Assembly (NCBI GenBank): GCA_932521025.1 | Contig: OW051468.1 | Span: 2,790,064-2,854,063, forward strand | DNA: 64,000 nucleotides | From: Oscheius onirici | Lineage: Eukaryota; Nematoda; Chromadorea; Rhabditida; Rhabditidae | Reading direction: 5' to 3' | Shown here: positions 1-10,060 of the stretch, piece by piece | Position numbering within the stretch: position 1 is the stretch's first letter | How the letters are laid out: each line of letters opens with the position of its first letter | Notes under the pieces: model-generated | Told to the model about the DNA's origin: nothing | Database searches by the model: none | Seen by the model: the letters and a program-made list of their open reading frames with translations, nothing else | Made by a program: the position numbers and the translations under genes

Positions 1-640
1 CGATCCCTTCTGATCCCTTTCCCCAGTCAACCGACCTACCTTTCCTACACCGATCTCTTCTTATCACTTCCCTAGTCAAGCGGTGCTGAATCAACTACAA
101 CTTGAGCGAACACTAACTCCAAGTTCAAAAGTTACCATCTAATCTCGACAAAATTTTACCTGACTCGTTGTGACTTGTTCGAGGTTACGGACAAATAAAC
201 ACACAGAATCACAGACACCATAAAACTTTAATAGTTTAGATCAGCCAGCTTCGCCGCCTGTCGGCGGCTTTTTTAATTGTGATTTCTTCTTTACTTCTAC
301 TACCTTCCCCAGTCAACCGATCTCTTCCGATCCTGTCACGTCTTCTTCCTTCCCTAATCAATGGGACCTTTTTCATTCTTTCCCAAAGTTTTCATCCTCT
401 CCTAAAAACCGATACGAATTTTCCTATTTTCAGGCTATTCCTCCCTGATCTTATACAGATCAACCGATCCCTCCTACTCCCTTATAGCGGTTAACCGGAC
501 TCGATTGGGCGGAGATGGCGACTCTTAGCAATACACCAAAATTTCGTGACCACGGACAAACAAACGAAGCCACAGACACTTTCGCTCTTTAATATTTTAG
601 ATACCAGCCGACTTCGTCGCCTGCCAGCGTCGGTGCGAGA
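1..640. repeat. Dispersed CT-rich repeat with GC hairpin and tRNA-like remnant
   Basis: The stretch holds imperfect copies of a unit resembling ccagtcaaccgatctcttc. At 253-268 there is a 6-bp-arm hairpin (GCCGCC, loop TGTC, GGCGGC) followed by six T. At about 519-590 a block with the words caatacaccaaaatttc and ggacaaacaaac is shared with 58950-59015. The same hairpin plus CT-rich unit recurs near 39330-39480 and 58709-58860 in the same orientation, so this is a transposon-derived family and not a gene. Short ORFs here are low complexity and I do not call them. Confidence 0.7.
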
Positions 641-689
641 TTAGTGTTATTTCTTCTAGTTACTCGCTTGCTTTTTTTGTTTTGTTGAT

Positions 690-1160
690 TGAAACTTGTT
701 TTTAGGCTCCGCGCCCTGCAAGTTCACGGTCTATCAAGATATTTGAAAGAAATATGCTGTTCACACTCGCAAATGCGAGCAGTTCAGGCGCGAGCGCTCG
801 CGCTTGCACGCGAACAAAAAAAAAACGCTTGCACGCGAACAAAAAAGGCTTGCTCTCGCAAAAAAATTTGAAAAGTGTGCTCGCGCTTGCGCTCGCACTA
901 AAATACTCTGTTAGGAATGGAAAAAAGGAGGGAGCGCGTTCTAACACTATTTCGGTAGTTTCTTTGGAGGGTCAGGAAGTGACTGGAGGAGAATAACAAA
1001 GGAGGAATGAACGGAAACCACGACTAGGGCTCCGTGACAGAGAAAAGTCATTAATTTCTACTTTAGCCCTGGAAGGGCGATCCCAACTTGACGTTGCAAC
1101 CCAACACGTTCCCAAGTTTAAAGTCAAAGTGAAATTGTTGATTTTTTCCATGTTTGTTAG
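690..1160. repeat. GC-skewed palindromic tract and part of a second dispersed repeat
   Basis: Positions 775-900 are dense in cgcgagcg and gctcgcgc words mixed with A runs, similar in composition to the hAT-like MITEs at 26.9 and 37.6 kb, but no terminal inverted repeat or target duplication is visible. From about 950 to 1080 runs a second family (ggtcaggaagtgactggag ... ctttagccctggaagggcg) with further copies at 39533-39650 and 39900-40020. No coding signal. Confidence 0.6.
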
Positions 1161-1265
1161 TTCTTTGTTTTAATAAATGGCCTCATAAACGAATGTAAAA
1201 CGCGTAAAGCAACAGTATTCAACGAAATTGGGCCATTTGAAGCCATTTTGGTCACATTTTAACCA

Positions 1266-1340
1266 AACTCTCGATATAGGAGAACTCACCGAATAGGAGA
1301 CTTTTTTCGTGCAAAAGTAGAATCTCCTATATCGAGAGTT
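1266..1340. repeat. Perfect 18-bp inverted repeat (hairpin)
   Basis: The arms 1266-1283 (AACTCTCGATATAGGAGA) and 1323-1340 are perfect reverse complements with a 39-base loop. The loop contains a partial repeat of the arm (gaataggaga). No coding gene overlaps. It may be the end of a small inverted-repeat element. From 1341 to 1994 I see only AT-rich sequence and presumed promoter. Confidence 0.75.
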
Positions 1341-1994
1341 GACTGTATTTAGGTTTGGGTTGGACAGTTTCCAATGGACACGTTTGGTGCCCACACGGCA
1401 AATTGGGGCTGACATGTAGTAGGTGTCATTTTGAAGAGCTCGTCGAGCTGAGTTTAGCCCAGTGCTGGGGCGCGTCAAAATCGGAAAATTGAAACCGCTC
1501 CAGAGGGCAGACGATATTCATTCCGCAGCTGAATACCAAGAACCATTATTTTCTATACTCTTTCGAATGCCATCGGGCTTATCTCGATATCCGGGAATAG
1601 ACTGAAAACATCCCTTGTAAGTAGCCCAGCGCAATGTTCCATGCCTTTTACAGTCAGATTGGATGACAGCTAGTAAAGCTACCTTCCAAAATCAAGCTAT
1701 GTTTTCCCCAATTTCCATTCCAAATTTGCGCCTCTTTTTCACAATCAGCTTCTCCCCATTTGTACGCTGTTTACTACCGTCGGCCCACTTTCCACGTTAG
1801 ATACAAATTCAAAAGTCATCACATTGCTGTGCATTCGCGATTTCAATTCTTTTTCAGTCTTTCAGCTCTATTCTCATTTGTACATTTTATGCCAGTCGAT
1901 TAAATTAGCCAAGTAGCCATGTATATCACGAGAATATTCGTCTCCTCTTGATCTTTTCACACTCATTGTTTCATAACTATTTTTTAGAACGAAA

Positions 1995-2874
1995 ATGGGT
2001 GGCATGAACTTCATCATCGGCATTTCCACCAAAGACTACGTCATTCTTGCCGCAGACAAGGCTTCCATCGCCTATGGAGCCATTCTGTCTGACACAGGTA
2101 ATTTTCATATCTTTATCGTCGTAAACTTGAAACTTTCAGCACCGGACAAGGAATTCAGACTCGGCAAAAAGATGACGATGATGTGCGTTGGAGAAGAGGG
2201 CGACGTAGCACAATTTGGCGACTGGGTGAAAGGAAACATTCGTCTCTACTCGATTCGAAATGGCTACGAGCTAGCCCCGAAGAATACGCATCACTGGATT
2301 CGACACAATATTGCTGCCAACTTGAGATCTCGGGTTTGTTCACGTTTGAAATCTGTCTATTCTTTCAAATGTGATCGGTATCCGCTTGGAGTCTTTTTTT
2401 TGCGAGTCTAGGCTATCCCGTTAGAATGACCAGCAGTATGAGGCACATATATGGCTAGGAGAAGTTGTTTCGACACAGATTTCCGAACTATTTCGGCCTA
2501 AACTTCATCCAAATTTCCAGGACGCCTATGCCGTGGATTCTCTGATCGGTGGATACGATGATGCCGAAGACACGGCTTTCCTCGGCTCCGTTGACTACCT
2601 TGGCACTGGTATCGCCAATCAACCCTACCTGTTCCGCGGCTTCCCCGGCCGTTTTTGCTACGCTATCATGGATCGTGAATACTCGAAAGGTTAGCCTTTC
2701 GTTAGAAACAAAAGCAATAAATTACATTCAGATATGTCCGAAGAGAAGGGCCTGGAGCTGTTGAACAAGTGCATTGCCGAAGCCAAGAAGCGTTTCGTAG
2801 CCAATCTTGTCGGCTACAAAGTTGTCATCATCGACAAGAAGGGCTATCGCAAGCTGGCCGATGTCGACGTCTAA
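1995..2874 (+). CDS. pbs-4: 20S proteasome subunit beta type-2 (beta4)
   Basis: Exons 1995-2097, 2140-2333, 2521-2689 and 2732-2874 give 202 residues, close to human PSMB2 (201). The protein is a structural beta subunit of the 20S core particle, which degrades ubiquitinated proteins in cytosol and nucleus. It starts directly with a beta strand (IGISTKDYVILAAD) and has no propeptide and no catalytic Thr1, as expected for non-catalytic beta4. RNGYELAP, the NLRSR region and DYLG match the family. The first intron is 42 bases and would keep frame if retained. A tttttag acceptor lies seven bases before the ATG and could be a trans-splice site. The symbol follows the C. elegans orthologue; orthology is inferred from family resemblance. 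Confidence 0.93.
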
Positions 2875-3670
2875 ATGACCATCTCGGTGAACAGTATCCA
2901 CGTGTACTTTTCTCTATCCTTTTATCGTAAATAATGAACATTGTCTGTACTGCTTTCTAAATTTATTCATAAAGGTTTCAGCTTCTTTCACATACTTCGG
3001 TTCTGAAGTTCTAGTTTGTAATTATTCGTCTGTAATATCTCGCCTTTTCTTGTAGAACTGCGCGTTTGCACGAAAATGTAGAAGTACGTAAAAACCAAGC
3101 GACGCAGCAGTTGAAATCTATCTCAGTTTTACTTTATCGCCAATTTTTTATTCTTTTCGCACTTTTTGAAGGACGATATTGAAAGAGAAAGCTTTCAGCC
3201 TAGCTTTATATCACGAAAATGCTCTCTGTGGCTGCAATTTGGAGTCTAACTGTTTCGAATGCCATCATTGCTTCAATTTATAAAATTTGGAGCTTTCCAA
3301 CCTTTCTTTCTCTTCTAATAGAATAAAAATTCAGATTGTCCCATGAAAGAGTTTCATTGAATATGCTCTCAACGGATTCCATACAGAAAAAAGTACTAGG
3401 AAGTCGATTGTTTGTCTTTCTTTAGCAGTTTTCCAAAAAAAAATCTATCACTCAACAATGAGCTAGCGTTCATAAGAATCGATTTGGCCAGACTCTGTGT
3501 TGCTTTTATATCGTCCTTTTTTGTTCTCTTCTGCGGAATGACCCTGTGCCGCCCACAACAATTACAGCATTAATATTTCACCCTAATTCCATTCTTTTTC
3601 CCTTGATTTTTTTCTGCTCTAGAAAAAACTCCAAACTATCTAGCCTCCCTCATATTTCGATTTCAGTATC
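2875..3670. other. Intergenic region
   Basis: This is the 3' region of the proteasome gene and the upstream region of the SRRM1-like gene. It is AT-rich with no coding signal. A tttcag acceptor at 3661-3666 lies four bases before the next start codon and is a likely spliced-leader acceptor. Confidence 0.5.
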
Positions 3671-5111
3671 ATGGGAGATGCAGGATTCTTTCGCGGCACC
3701 AACACCGACCAGGACAATCGCTTCAGCAACAAGGAGAAGAAGTTGATGAAGCAGCTCAAATTCGAAGATGCTCTCACGACAAAAATCGACTGGAACAAAG
3801 TAAATTTGGACATTCTCAAACCCTGGATCACGTCTAAAGTCAACGAGATTCTCGGGATCGAAGATGACGTCGTCATCGAATTTATTCTGTCTCAGCTCGA
3901 GGCGAAGAATATCGATCCTAAACTTATGCAGGTATATTTTTTGCAGATTTAGAGTAGAGAGGTTTCAGATCAACATTACAGGATTTCTGAACGCCCGCTG
4001 TGCTCGCATTTTCATGGGCGAGCTATGGGAGCTGCTGATTGAGGCCAACGCGTCGGACGACGGAATTCCCAAGAGTCTCGTCGACAAGAAGATGGCCGAA
4101 ATGAAGAAAGAAGGACACGTCGTCGAGAGGAAGCAGGAGGCTCAGAGCGACTGGAACAATAGGTAGACCTTTTTTCTTTCAAAAACTCCCGATTCTGCAT
4201 GTTTCTGTATCAGCTTCAAAATCCCTAAACAAGCGATGATCCCTCGTTTTTCAGAGTTATTCTCTGTTTCACAGGTACGACCAGCTGTCTCTTGGACGTT
4301 TCTCTGGACCCAAGAGGGAGAAGGGCGTTCGTGATGACCGTGTCGTGACTTCACCGCCCCGACGTCGCCGCTCCCGCAGCAGAAGTCCACGTCCGGCTCG
4401 TTCCAATGGAAGGGATCGTTCACCCGAAAGAAGGGTAGGTTTTATTATTATTATTATTGTTTTCTTAATTGCAAAAAAAGTTTGACTGATCGTTTCTGAT
4501 TCCAGCATTCTTGCAGAAAGATCGTCGCGACGACGACCGTGATCGTGACCGCGAAGTCGAGAGGAAGCGTCGAGAGGAGGAGAGGATAAAACGTCATGCT
4601 GATCAGCGTCGTCGTGATGATGAACGCCGCGATGACCGGCCGAAGAGGGATCGCGATGACGAGCGCAAGAGGGATGACCGTCCGAGGAGGCGGGACGAGA
4701 AGCCGCGGAGAGGAAGAGACTCGCCTGTTCGTCGTAGATTTACCGAAGGAGAGGACAAGAGGTATAACTGACATTCCTAATATGACCTGGATGCACTAAA
4801 ACCTAAATAAAGCATGTTTCCCCGGCGCACGAAATTAGCGAAAATTTCAAGGAGCACGAGGTTTTGATAGCGTTCTTTTGATTGTCCTCGGAAATGCTTG
4901 CAAAAACCGTATAGTCTTGAATTTCAGACGTCGATCACTCTCCGCTTCGGACGAAAATGAGAGCAAGAAGAAGAAAAAGAGCCGTCACGAGAGCGACGAG
5001 GAACGTCACGAGAAAAAACATGACAAGAAGCACAAAAAGGAGAAGAAGCAGAAGAAAAAGAGGACTCCGACACCGAGCTCAAGTTCAAGCAGCAGTTCCG
5101 ACTCCGAGTGA
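3671..5111 (+). CDS. rsr-1: SRRM1-like splicing coactivator, PWI and SR domains
   Basis: Exons 3671-3931, 3969-4162, 4275-4434, 4517-4761 and 4928-5111 give about 347 residues. SRRM1 proteins are nuclear, bind RNA through the PWI fold and bridge SR proteins in spliceosomal complexes. Residues about 25-110 form the PWI domain, with the signature PWI at 51-53 and SQLEAKNIDPKLMQ behind it. The rest is low complexity: RS/SP-rich, then a charged RD/RE/KR tract, a K-rich run and a serine-rich tail ending SSDSE. It is much shorter than human SRRM1 and is a compact version. Exon 4 has two in-frame acceptors 12 bases apart (4504 and 4516). The start is chosen for the acceptor just upstream and the conserved MGDAGFFRGT opening. 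Confidence 0.9.
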
Positions 5112-5312
5112 ATCAATTCTTCTAACAGCGATCTCTTCATCACTTTCATGTAAAATCTCTTCTCTCCCATCCTGTTGTTACGCTAGTAATGAACCATATT
5201 CTGATATCATTTTATGCTGTTTTCTGTGCGTATTTGTCGCCCGAATATCGCCTATTTTCCCCATATATTTCGCCTAAAATGGCTTAAATATAGCTGTGGT
5301 TTATCGCGGCGC

Positions 5313-6370
5313 ATGGGTGATGTGCAGAGTGATGTTGTGAGCGGCAGTTCAACCGCCCAATCTGTTCTTCTCTCGGCCGCAAAAGCAGCAGAGCGTGTCG
5401 ATTCCACCACAATTTCTCCAAATTTTATTAAAGGAGGTCAGTCACGTGTTATTTTCCCCATCGATTACGATCTTCGAATTTGTCTAAAAAGTGCGCGTCT
5501 GTTTTTGGAGCGAGATCAATATAGTCTCCCCCTTTTCACACTTTCCGCCCTTATCAACCAACACTTCAAGGTGGTCTATTTGTCCCAACATGCCAGTCCC
5601 TAGATTTCTTCTTTCGCGAATCCGTATTTTGTCTGTTCTCTTAATATTTTGGGCGTAGATAATTTTCCTTGAGCCGAAGCAGATATTTGAGGTTATCTAT
5701 TTTGTTCAGCCCTATTGTAAAAATTTGACGCTTATTTCTGATTTCTTGCTGTAGATGAACTCCAGCCCTAACAAGTAAATTGTTAACCCCCCTCCCCACA
5801 TCGTTTAATTTGTGACTTCGAACAATTGCGTAATCAAAGTTTCTCGGTAATACTTCGGCAGCAATCCTCTACAACCTATAATTGTGCCGGACTAACTACC
5901 TGTCCCTCTCATAACTTGGCTTGTGTATGGCTATGTAATACTTAGCCACTTTTAATTCTAAAACTTTCAGTACTCGGAACGTCGTCATTCGCGTCTCTGG
6001 CCTTCGGGATCCGCAGTGCCTGGAAGCATTCTCGCCAGCCCGAGGCTGCTGATCTAGCCCGTGCCCAGCTCTACTCCGGAGTCGGATTCGCTACACGCGC
6101 CTTCACAGTTGCCACCATCATCACAGGTATCTTGGTCTTTTTGCTTTTTAAAAAATGACCATTTCAGTTTCCGGCTTCTCGCTCGCCGTCGTAGGAATCT
6201 CCTGGTTGCTGAACGTCAACACACCGCGCCAATTTGGCCAGGCGATGAAATCAGCCTTCGGCGACGCACTACGACTTCCTCAGAGCAAAAATTCTCAAAG
6301 TTTTGAAGATCTTATCCGCAGTATCGAGGTGGAAAAGAAGCCCGAAGCTGAACAATCTCAATCCCAATAG
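5313..6370 (+). CDS. TMEM242-like mitochondrial membrane protein
   Basis: Exons 5313-5436, 5971-6126 and 6168-6370 give 160 residues. The order SPNFIKG, LGTSSFASLAFG, a region ending in TRAFTVATIITVSGFSLAVVG and then a short charged tail matches the TMEM242 family, which has two transmembrane segments and is reported to help assemble mitochondrial ATP synthase c-rings and complex I. Two hydrophobic segments lie at about residues 43-60 and 88-112. The stop TAG ends at 6370, and the PIGL gene starts 69 bases later on the same strand, so the two are likely co-transcribed. The long first intron (5437-5970) carries no coding signal. The family call rests on remembered similarity to human TMEM242. 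Confidence 0.75.
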
Positions 6371-6430
6371 GTTTGTTATTAGATCATTCAATTTTGGACT
6401 TTTATTTTGATCCAAAATTATACCCCATCC

Positions 6431-6439
6431 TTTTCAGAA
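6431..6439 (+). promoter_or_regulatory. Probable trans-splice acceptor between operon genes
   Basis: TTTTCAG ends at 6437, two bases before the PIGL start codon and 67 bases after the TMEM242-like stop. This spacing and sequence are typical of an SL2-type acceptor inside a nematode operon. An alternative reading, a cis intron from 6369, would have to skip the TAG stop. Confidence 0.6.
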
Positions 6440-7616
6440 ATGGTGTCAATCTTCGTGCTGCTCGTTATTCTCTTCCTTGTAATTTTGCTGTTATTTTCCT
6501 TCAAGGGTAATCGCGTCCTTCCCCTAGCTCCCAAATCGAAGGTGCTCCTAGTTTCGGCTCATCCGGATGATGAGACCATGTTTTTCTCGCCCGTCTTACG
6601 CGGTCTTCGACTCACTGGACATCGCGTTTTTGTTATTTGTATCTCTACGGGCAACTATTACGGATTGGTCAGTTTCTACCCCAATTTTTGACTAAAATAA
6701 ACAACTTCAGGGTCAAGTGCGTGGCGGTGAGATGTTCAAAGCAGTGTCAAAACTCGGCCTATCTTCAAGTGACGTGACAATTCTCGACTACGAAGAGTTT
6801 CAAGACGGTTCCGTCTGGGACAGACATCAACTGGCGGCTGTTCTTCTAAAACATATCGAGGTGGGTCTTTTTTTCTGAGAGTAGTTTGGAGTGCTGGAAA
6901 TCTTTTCCTGGTTTCTAAACATGCCGTTTCTAGATTGAAACATCAGAGTAGCCAGAAAATGAGTGAAACGTAGCCGAAGAAAGCCGGAGTCTCGTTACAG
7001 TCTGTCCATTGAGAAAAGGACAAACATAGGATATCCCCTCAACTTTCTTCAGAAATCAGCTAATTTACAGGTTCTCTCGGTCGACTGCGTCATCTCTTTC
7101 GACAGTCACGGGGTTTCCAGCCACAACAACCACATCTCCTGCTTCGAGGCTCTCCAGGATCTGTATACGCGAGGTCTGATGCCGAAAGATGTCCAAGTAT
7201 TTGTCCTCGACTCCATATCTCTAGTCAGAAAGTGAGCTTCCCCATCTTTTATATTTTTGTTTTGAGCTTTTCAGTCTTGTTATGGCAGTCTTGGGTAAGA
7301 AAAAAAGGGCACACTGATAAAATTTGAACAAAGCAACACTCTGCATGTGAAGCACATTGACCATTTCGCACATGTTGAATCTTCCAGATATATCGGTCTC
7401 TTCGACGCGCCAATCTCAGTTCTTCGCTCCCCCTATCGCTACTTTGCCTGGGGCCGAGATGTGGCAGCTGCCTGGCAGGCCATGTTCCAACATCGCAGTC
7501 AATTCGTCTGGTTCCGGCTCCTCTTCATGATCTTCTCCAGATATGTCTACATCAACACCCTCCGCCGCATCGCTCCCGTTGTTCGTGTACCCAGGCAAAA
7601 GTCCAAGACCTCGTAG
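6440..7616 (+). CDS. pigl-1: GlcNAc-PI de-N-acetylase (PIG-L)
   Basis: Exons 6440-6667, 6711-6860, 7071-7231 and 7388-7616 give 255 residues; human PIGL has 252. The enzyme removes acetate from GlcNAc-phosphatidylinositol, the second step of GPI-anchor synthesis, on the cytosolic face of the ER. An N-terminal membrane anchor spans residues 3-20. The zinc-binding AHPDDE motif is at 40-45, with GNYYG-LGQVRGGE and the second metal/catalytic block HGVSSHNNH in exon 3. The C-terminal HRSQFVWFRLLFMIFSRYVYIN matches the eukaryotic family. It is the second gene of a probable operon with the TMEM242-like gene. It converges with the minus-strand gene at 8.0 kb. Confidence 0.92.
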
Positions 7617-8008
7617 CCCCCAAAATGTGCCTTCTAATTTCTCCCCCTCTCAAATAGGTTCGTAGTTTTCTGTCTAGTCTCATGTTTTGTTACATTTCGT
7701 TTTTCTCTCTTGTTAAAAACAGATTCTGTTCCTCTTGTTCGGTGGCTGGAAAAGAGCAGCGTGGTTTTCAGCAGAGAATACGAAAAGCTGTGATGAGACG
7801 AGCCTATAACTTGGAGAAAGTCTGAAAGTTTTTCCTCCGCTATCTTTTCGAAACAAGTCCGTTTTGATACTCGGATAACATGTCACGTGAAACTGAGTAA
7901 GAATGACAAAAAGAACAAGAATATGATAGGCGGCTTTATTGGAAATATGGGGGCAGGACATCGCGATTGGAATGTAGAAAGCCGAGTAGAACGGAGACAG
8001 TTGACGCG
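7617..8008. other. Convergent 3' intergenic region
   Basis: This stretch separates the ends of two convergent genes. It holds no coding signal on either strand. Confidence 0.5.
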
Positions 8009-8561
8009 TCACTTCCTCGTCTTACGGGTCGAAGGTCTTTCCTTGGAAATCAGCACGAAGTTGAGCTTCGACTCTTCGCCATATTCACCAGGCACACGCA
8101 GCTTCAAGACAACGTCTCTAGTTGTGTCGGCGCGAACAAATTCGGCCACTGTCTCTCCTAGCTGTAGGCCCACTCCTTTTCCTTTGACATCATTAGTAGT
8201 GTTCGAAATGTCGAACCAAGCGAGGGGTGGTCCTCCAGGACAGATCCAGACTCGTACTTCTCTTTTGCTGTCCTTGACCGTCTCGACTCGGTAGCGAATG
8301 AAGTCCTTGTACTTGAGGATTGTGATTTGGTGGGTGTGAACGAACCGCGAAGCCCGCTCCGTCAGCCACACCAGAATCTTCTGTCTCTGAAAAGAGGTTT
8401 ATAGAAAAGGGGGAAGACTAACCTGGCCGGCCATGTGTTCGAGAAGTTCGTCAGGGATGTCGATTGTTCCTGAGTCTCCTGCCCTCATCGGATGCCCCAC
8501 GTTCGTTTTTCCCACATTGGCCAAAACGTCCACATCGCATCCTCGAGAGTTGTTATTTTTG
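8009..8561 (-). CDS. Unrecognised small protein, two or more exons
   Basis: Reading on the minus strand, an exon from 8561 (after a tttcctag acceptor) or from the first in-frame ATG at 8488 runs to 8423, then 8386-8009 follows after a TTTCAG acceptor in phase 0. From the ATG the protein is 147 residues. It opens MRAGDSGTIDIPDELLEHMAGQ, continues with alternating beta-like stretches (ITILKYKDFIRYRVETV, REVRVWICPGGPP) and ends in a basic RPSTRKTRK tail. There is no signal peptide or membrane segment. I do not recognise the family. The reading frame is open upstream to 8561, so further 5' exons are possible. Clean splice sites and coding-like composition support a real gene. Confidence 0.6.
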
Positions 8562-9788
8562 CTAGGAAACGATAGGCAATAGCTTTTAATAATACTTTGT
8601 AGATAGTGCAGCAGGTTCGTAGTTCGTAGTGAAAGTAGTGAACGAAGAACAAACTAAAATTTCTGGTTCCACGATACCCCCATCATGGACTTTTCCTCGC
8701 GCATGCCAAAAGTTCATGCGAGCAAAACTGGGATAAGAAAAAACTTTTCGGCGATATGATGTTCTGTATTCTGGTAGCTCTTGACAAGCTCTTTCCAATG
8801 CCGTCGGAAAATCGAAACTATCTCAGTCACTGTGATATGAAGGTTTTAAAACGTCCACTTTTGGCAAAAAGTGACAAATTTAGGGAAACTTAAACTTTTA
8901 AACCACAAAACCCCACAAGTTCATCCGGCGAGCAGGAATGGAGGATAAAAAAGTCTGTTGCAGAAGGGCATTGAGAAACCGGGAGGATTCTGTATCACGG
9001 AGTTATGGTCGAAAAAACAGTTAAAAACCCAACAATTCAAGTCAGTGATTCGACCCGCAAAACCACAGCAACAAAGCAATTCGGCTGATATTCTAGGATA
9101 ATATCCGCCTTTTATATGCCTACTACGGCCCGGAATTTCAGACCTGTACGATGTACCTTCACGGCTCTAGGTCGAGTTTCAAATAATTAGGGCCCACCCC
9201 TGTACCATCCTGTCGCAGTATCTACATCACATAGTCTGTCTCTTATTTTCTTTTGCTTAGAAGTAGAAATAATCACCCTGTGAATGACGGAAGGAGCAAC
9301 GTTCCAAGACGACAAATCTACTAGACTTCTGGGAAGCTTCCCAAAAAGAAGTAGTGTTTTATGGAAAGTATTCAGTAATTAGAACAACTTTTAGAAAATC
9401 CTTTTTTGAAAAGTTTTTTTTCGTCGGCTTAATGTTTGTACGCCAAGACATGCGGGTTCGATTCCACCCCATTTTTTCCAACAAAATCCTTTTGCTAATT
9501 TTTTCCTAGCGTAGCTTTTTATACTGAATCCGAAAATGATGAAAGATGGTCGTTTTTTATTACTTTATTTTAAAAAAAAGAGCCTTAGTTTCTGTTTGTG
9601 TGTATGTGCGTGGGTGTGTCCGTCCGTATCAAATTTCAAATTTGGCGCAATCGTTTCAGGACCACTTGTTCCACTAAATACAGTATGCTGAGTTCAAATA
9701 TCGTGTCGAGACCCAAAAATTCGATTTTTGGCGCAAAAAATTCAAATTTGAATTTTTCAGTATAAAATCGCCAAATTTTGCGTTTTTC
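8562..9788. other. Intergenic region with degenerate repeats
   Basis: No gene can be supported. Positions 9430-9480 contain a tRNA-like T-arm (gcgggttcgattccacc) without a matching A box. Positions 9595-9640 hold a gtgtgtccgtccgt-type word common in dispersed repeats, and runs of aaaatttcaaatttg follow. Confidence 0.4.
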
Positions 9789-10060
9789 AGCTATTTTTCA
9801 ATTTTTCACCGTTTTTGAGTGTAATTCACGTGAAATTAGCATGTTTCGATCAATTTTCAGCAAATTTAGTGGTTTTGCACCACAAAATACTAAGTTTACT
9901 GCAAATTTCGTAAAATTGAGAATTATGTAGCTACTTTTCGCTATTTTTCACCGTTTTTAGCACTTTTTGAGTGTAATTCACGCAAATTAACATGTTCCGA
10001 TCAATTTTCAGCAAATTTAGTGATTTTCCGCCGACAAATACTATGCTCTGACCAAACTGA
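9789..10060. repeat. Imperfect tandem duplication, about 140-base unit
   Basis: Two diverged copies, about 9790-9895 and 9930-10045, share ctatttttca, tttttgagtgtaattcacg, gatcaattttcagcaaattt and acaaatacta-type words in the same order. A shorter tandem motif (gaccaaactga, gagcgcc) follows at 10047-10125 and abuts the end of the F-box-like gene. Confidence 0.65.

Noticed and set aside
253-274. Bacterial intrinsic terminator, hence bacterial contamination
   Set aside because: It is part of a dispersed repeat with two more copies inside introns of spliced eukaryotic genes.
702-996. Overlapping 80-codon frames on both strands
   Set aside because: They translate a palindromic cgcgagcg repeat tract, giving Ala/Arg-rich chance peptides.
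9430-9480. tRNA gene
   Set aside because: Only a T-arm-like segment is present; no A box or acceptor stem.
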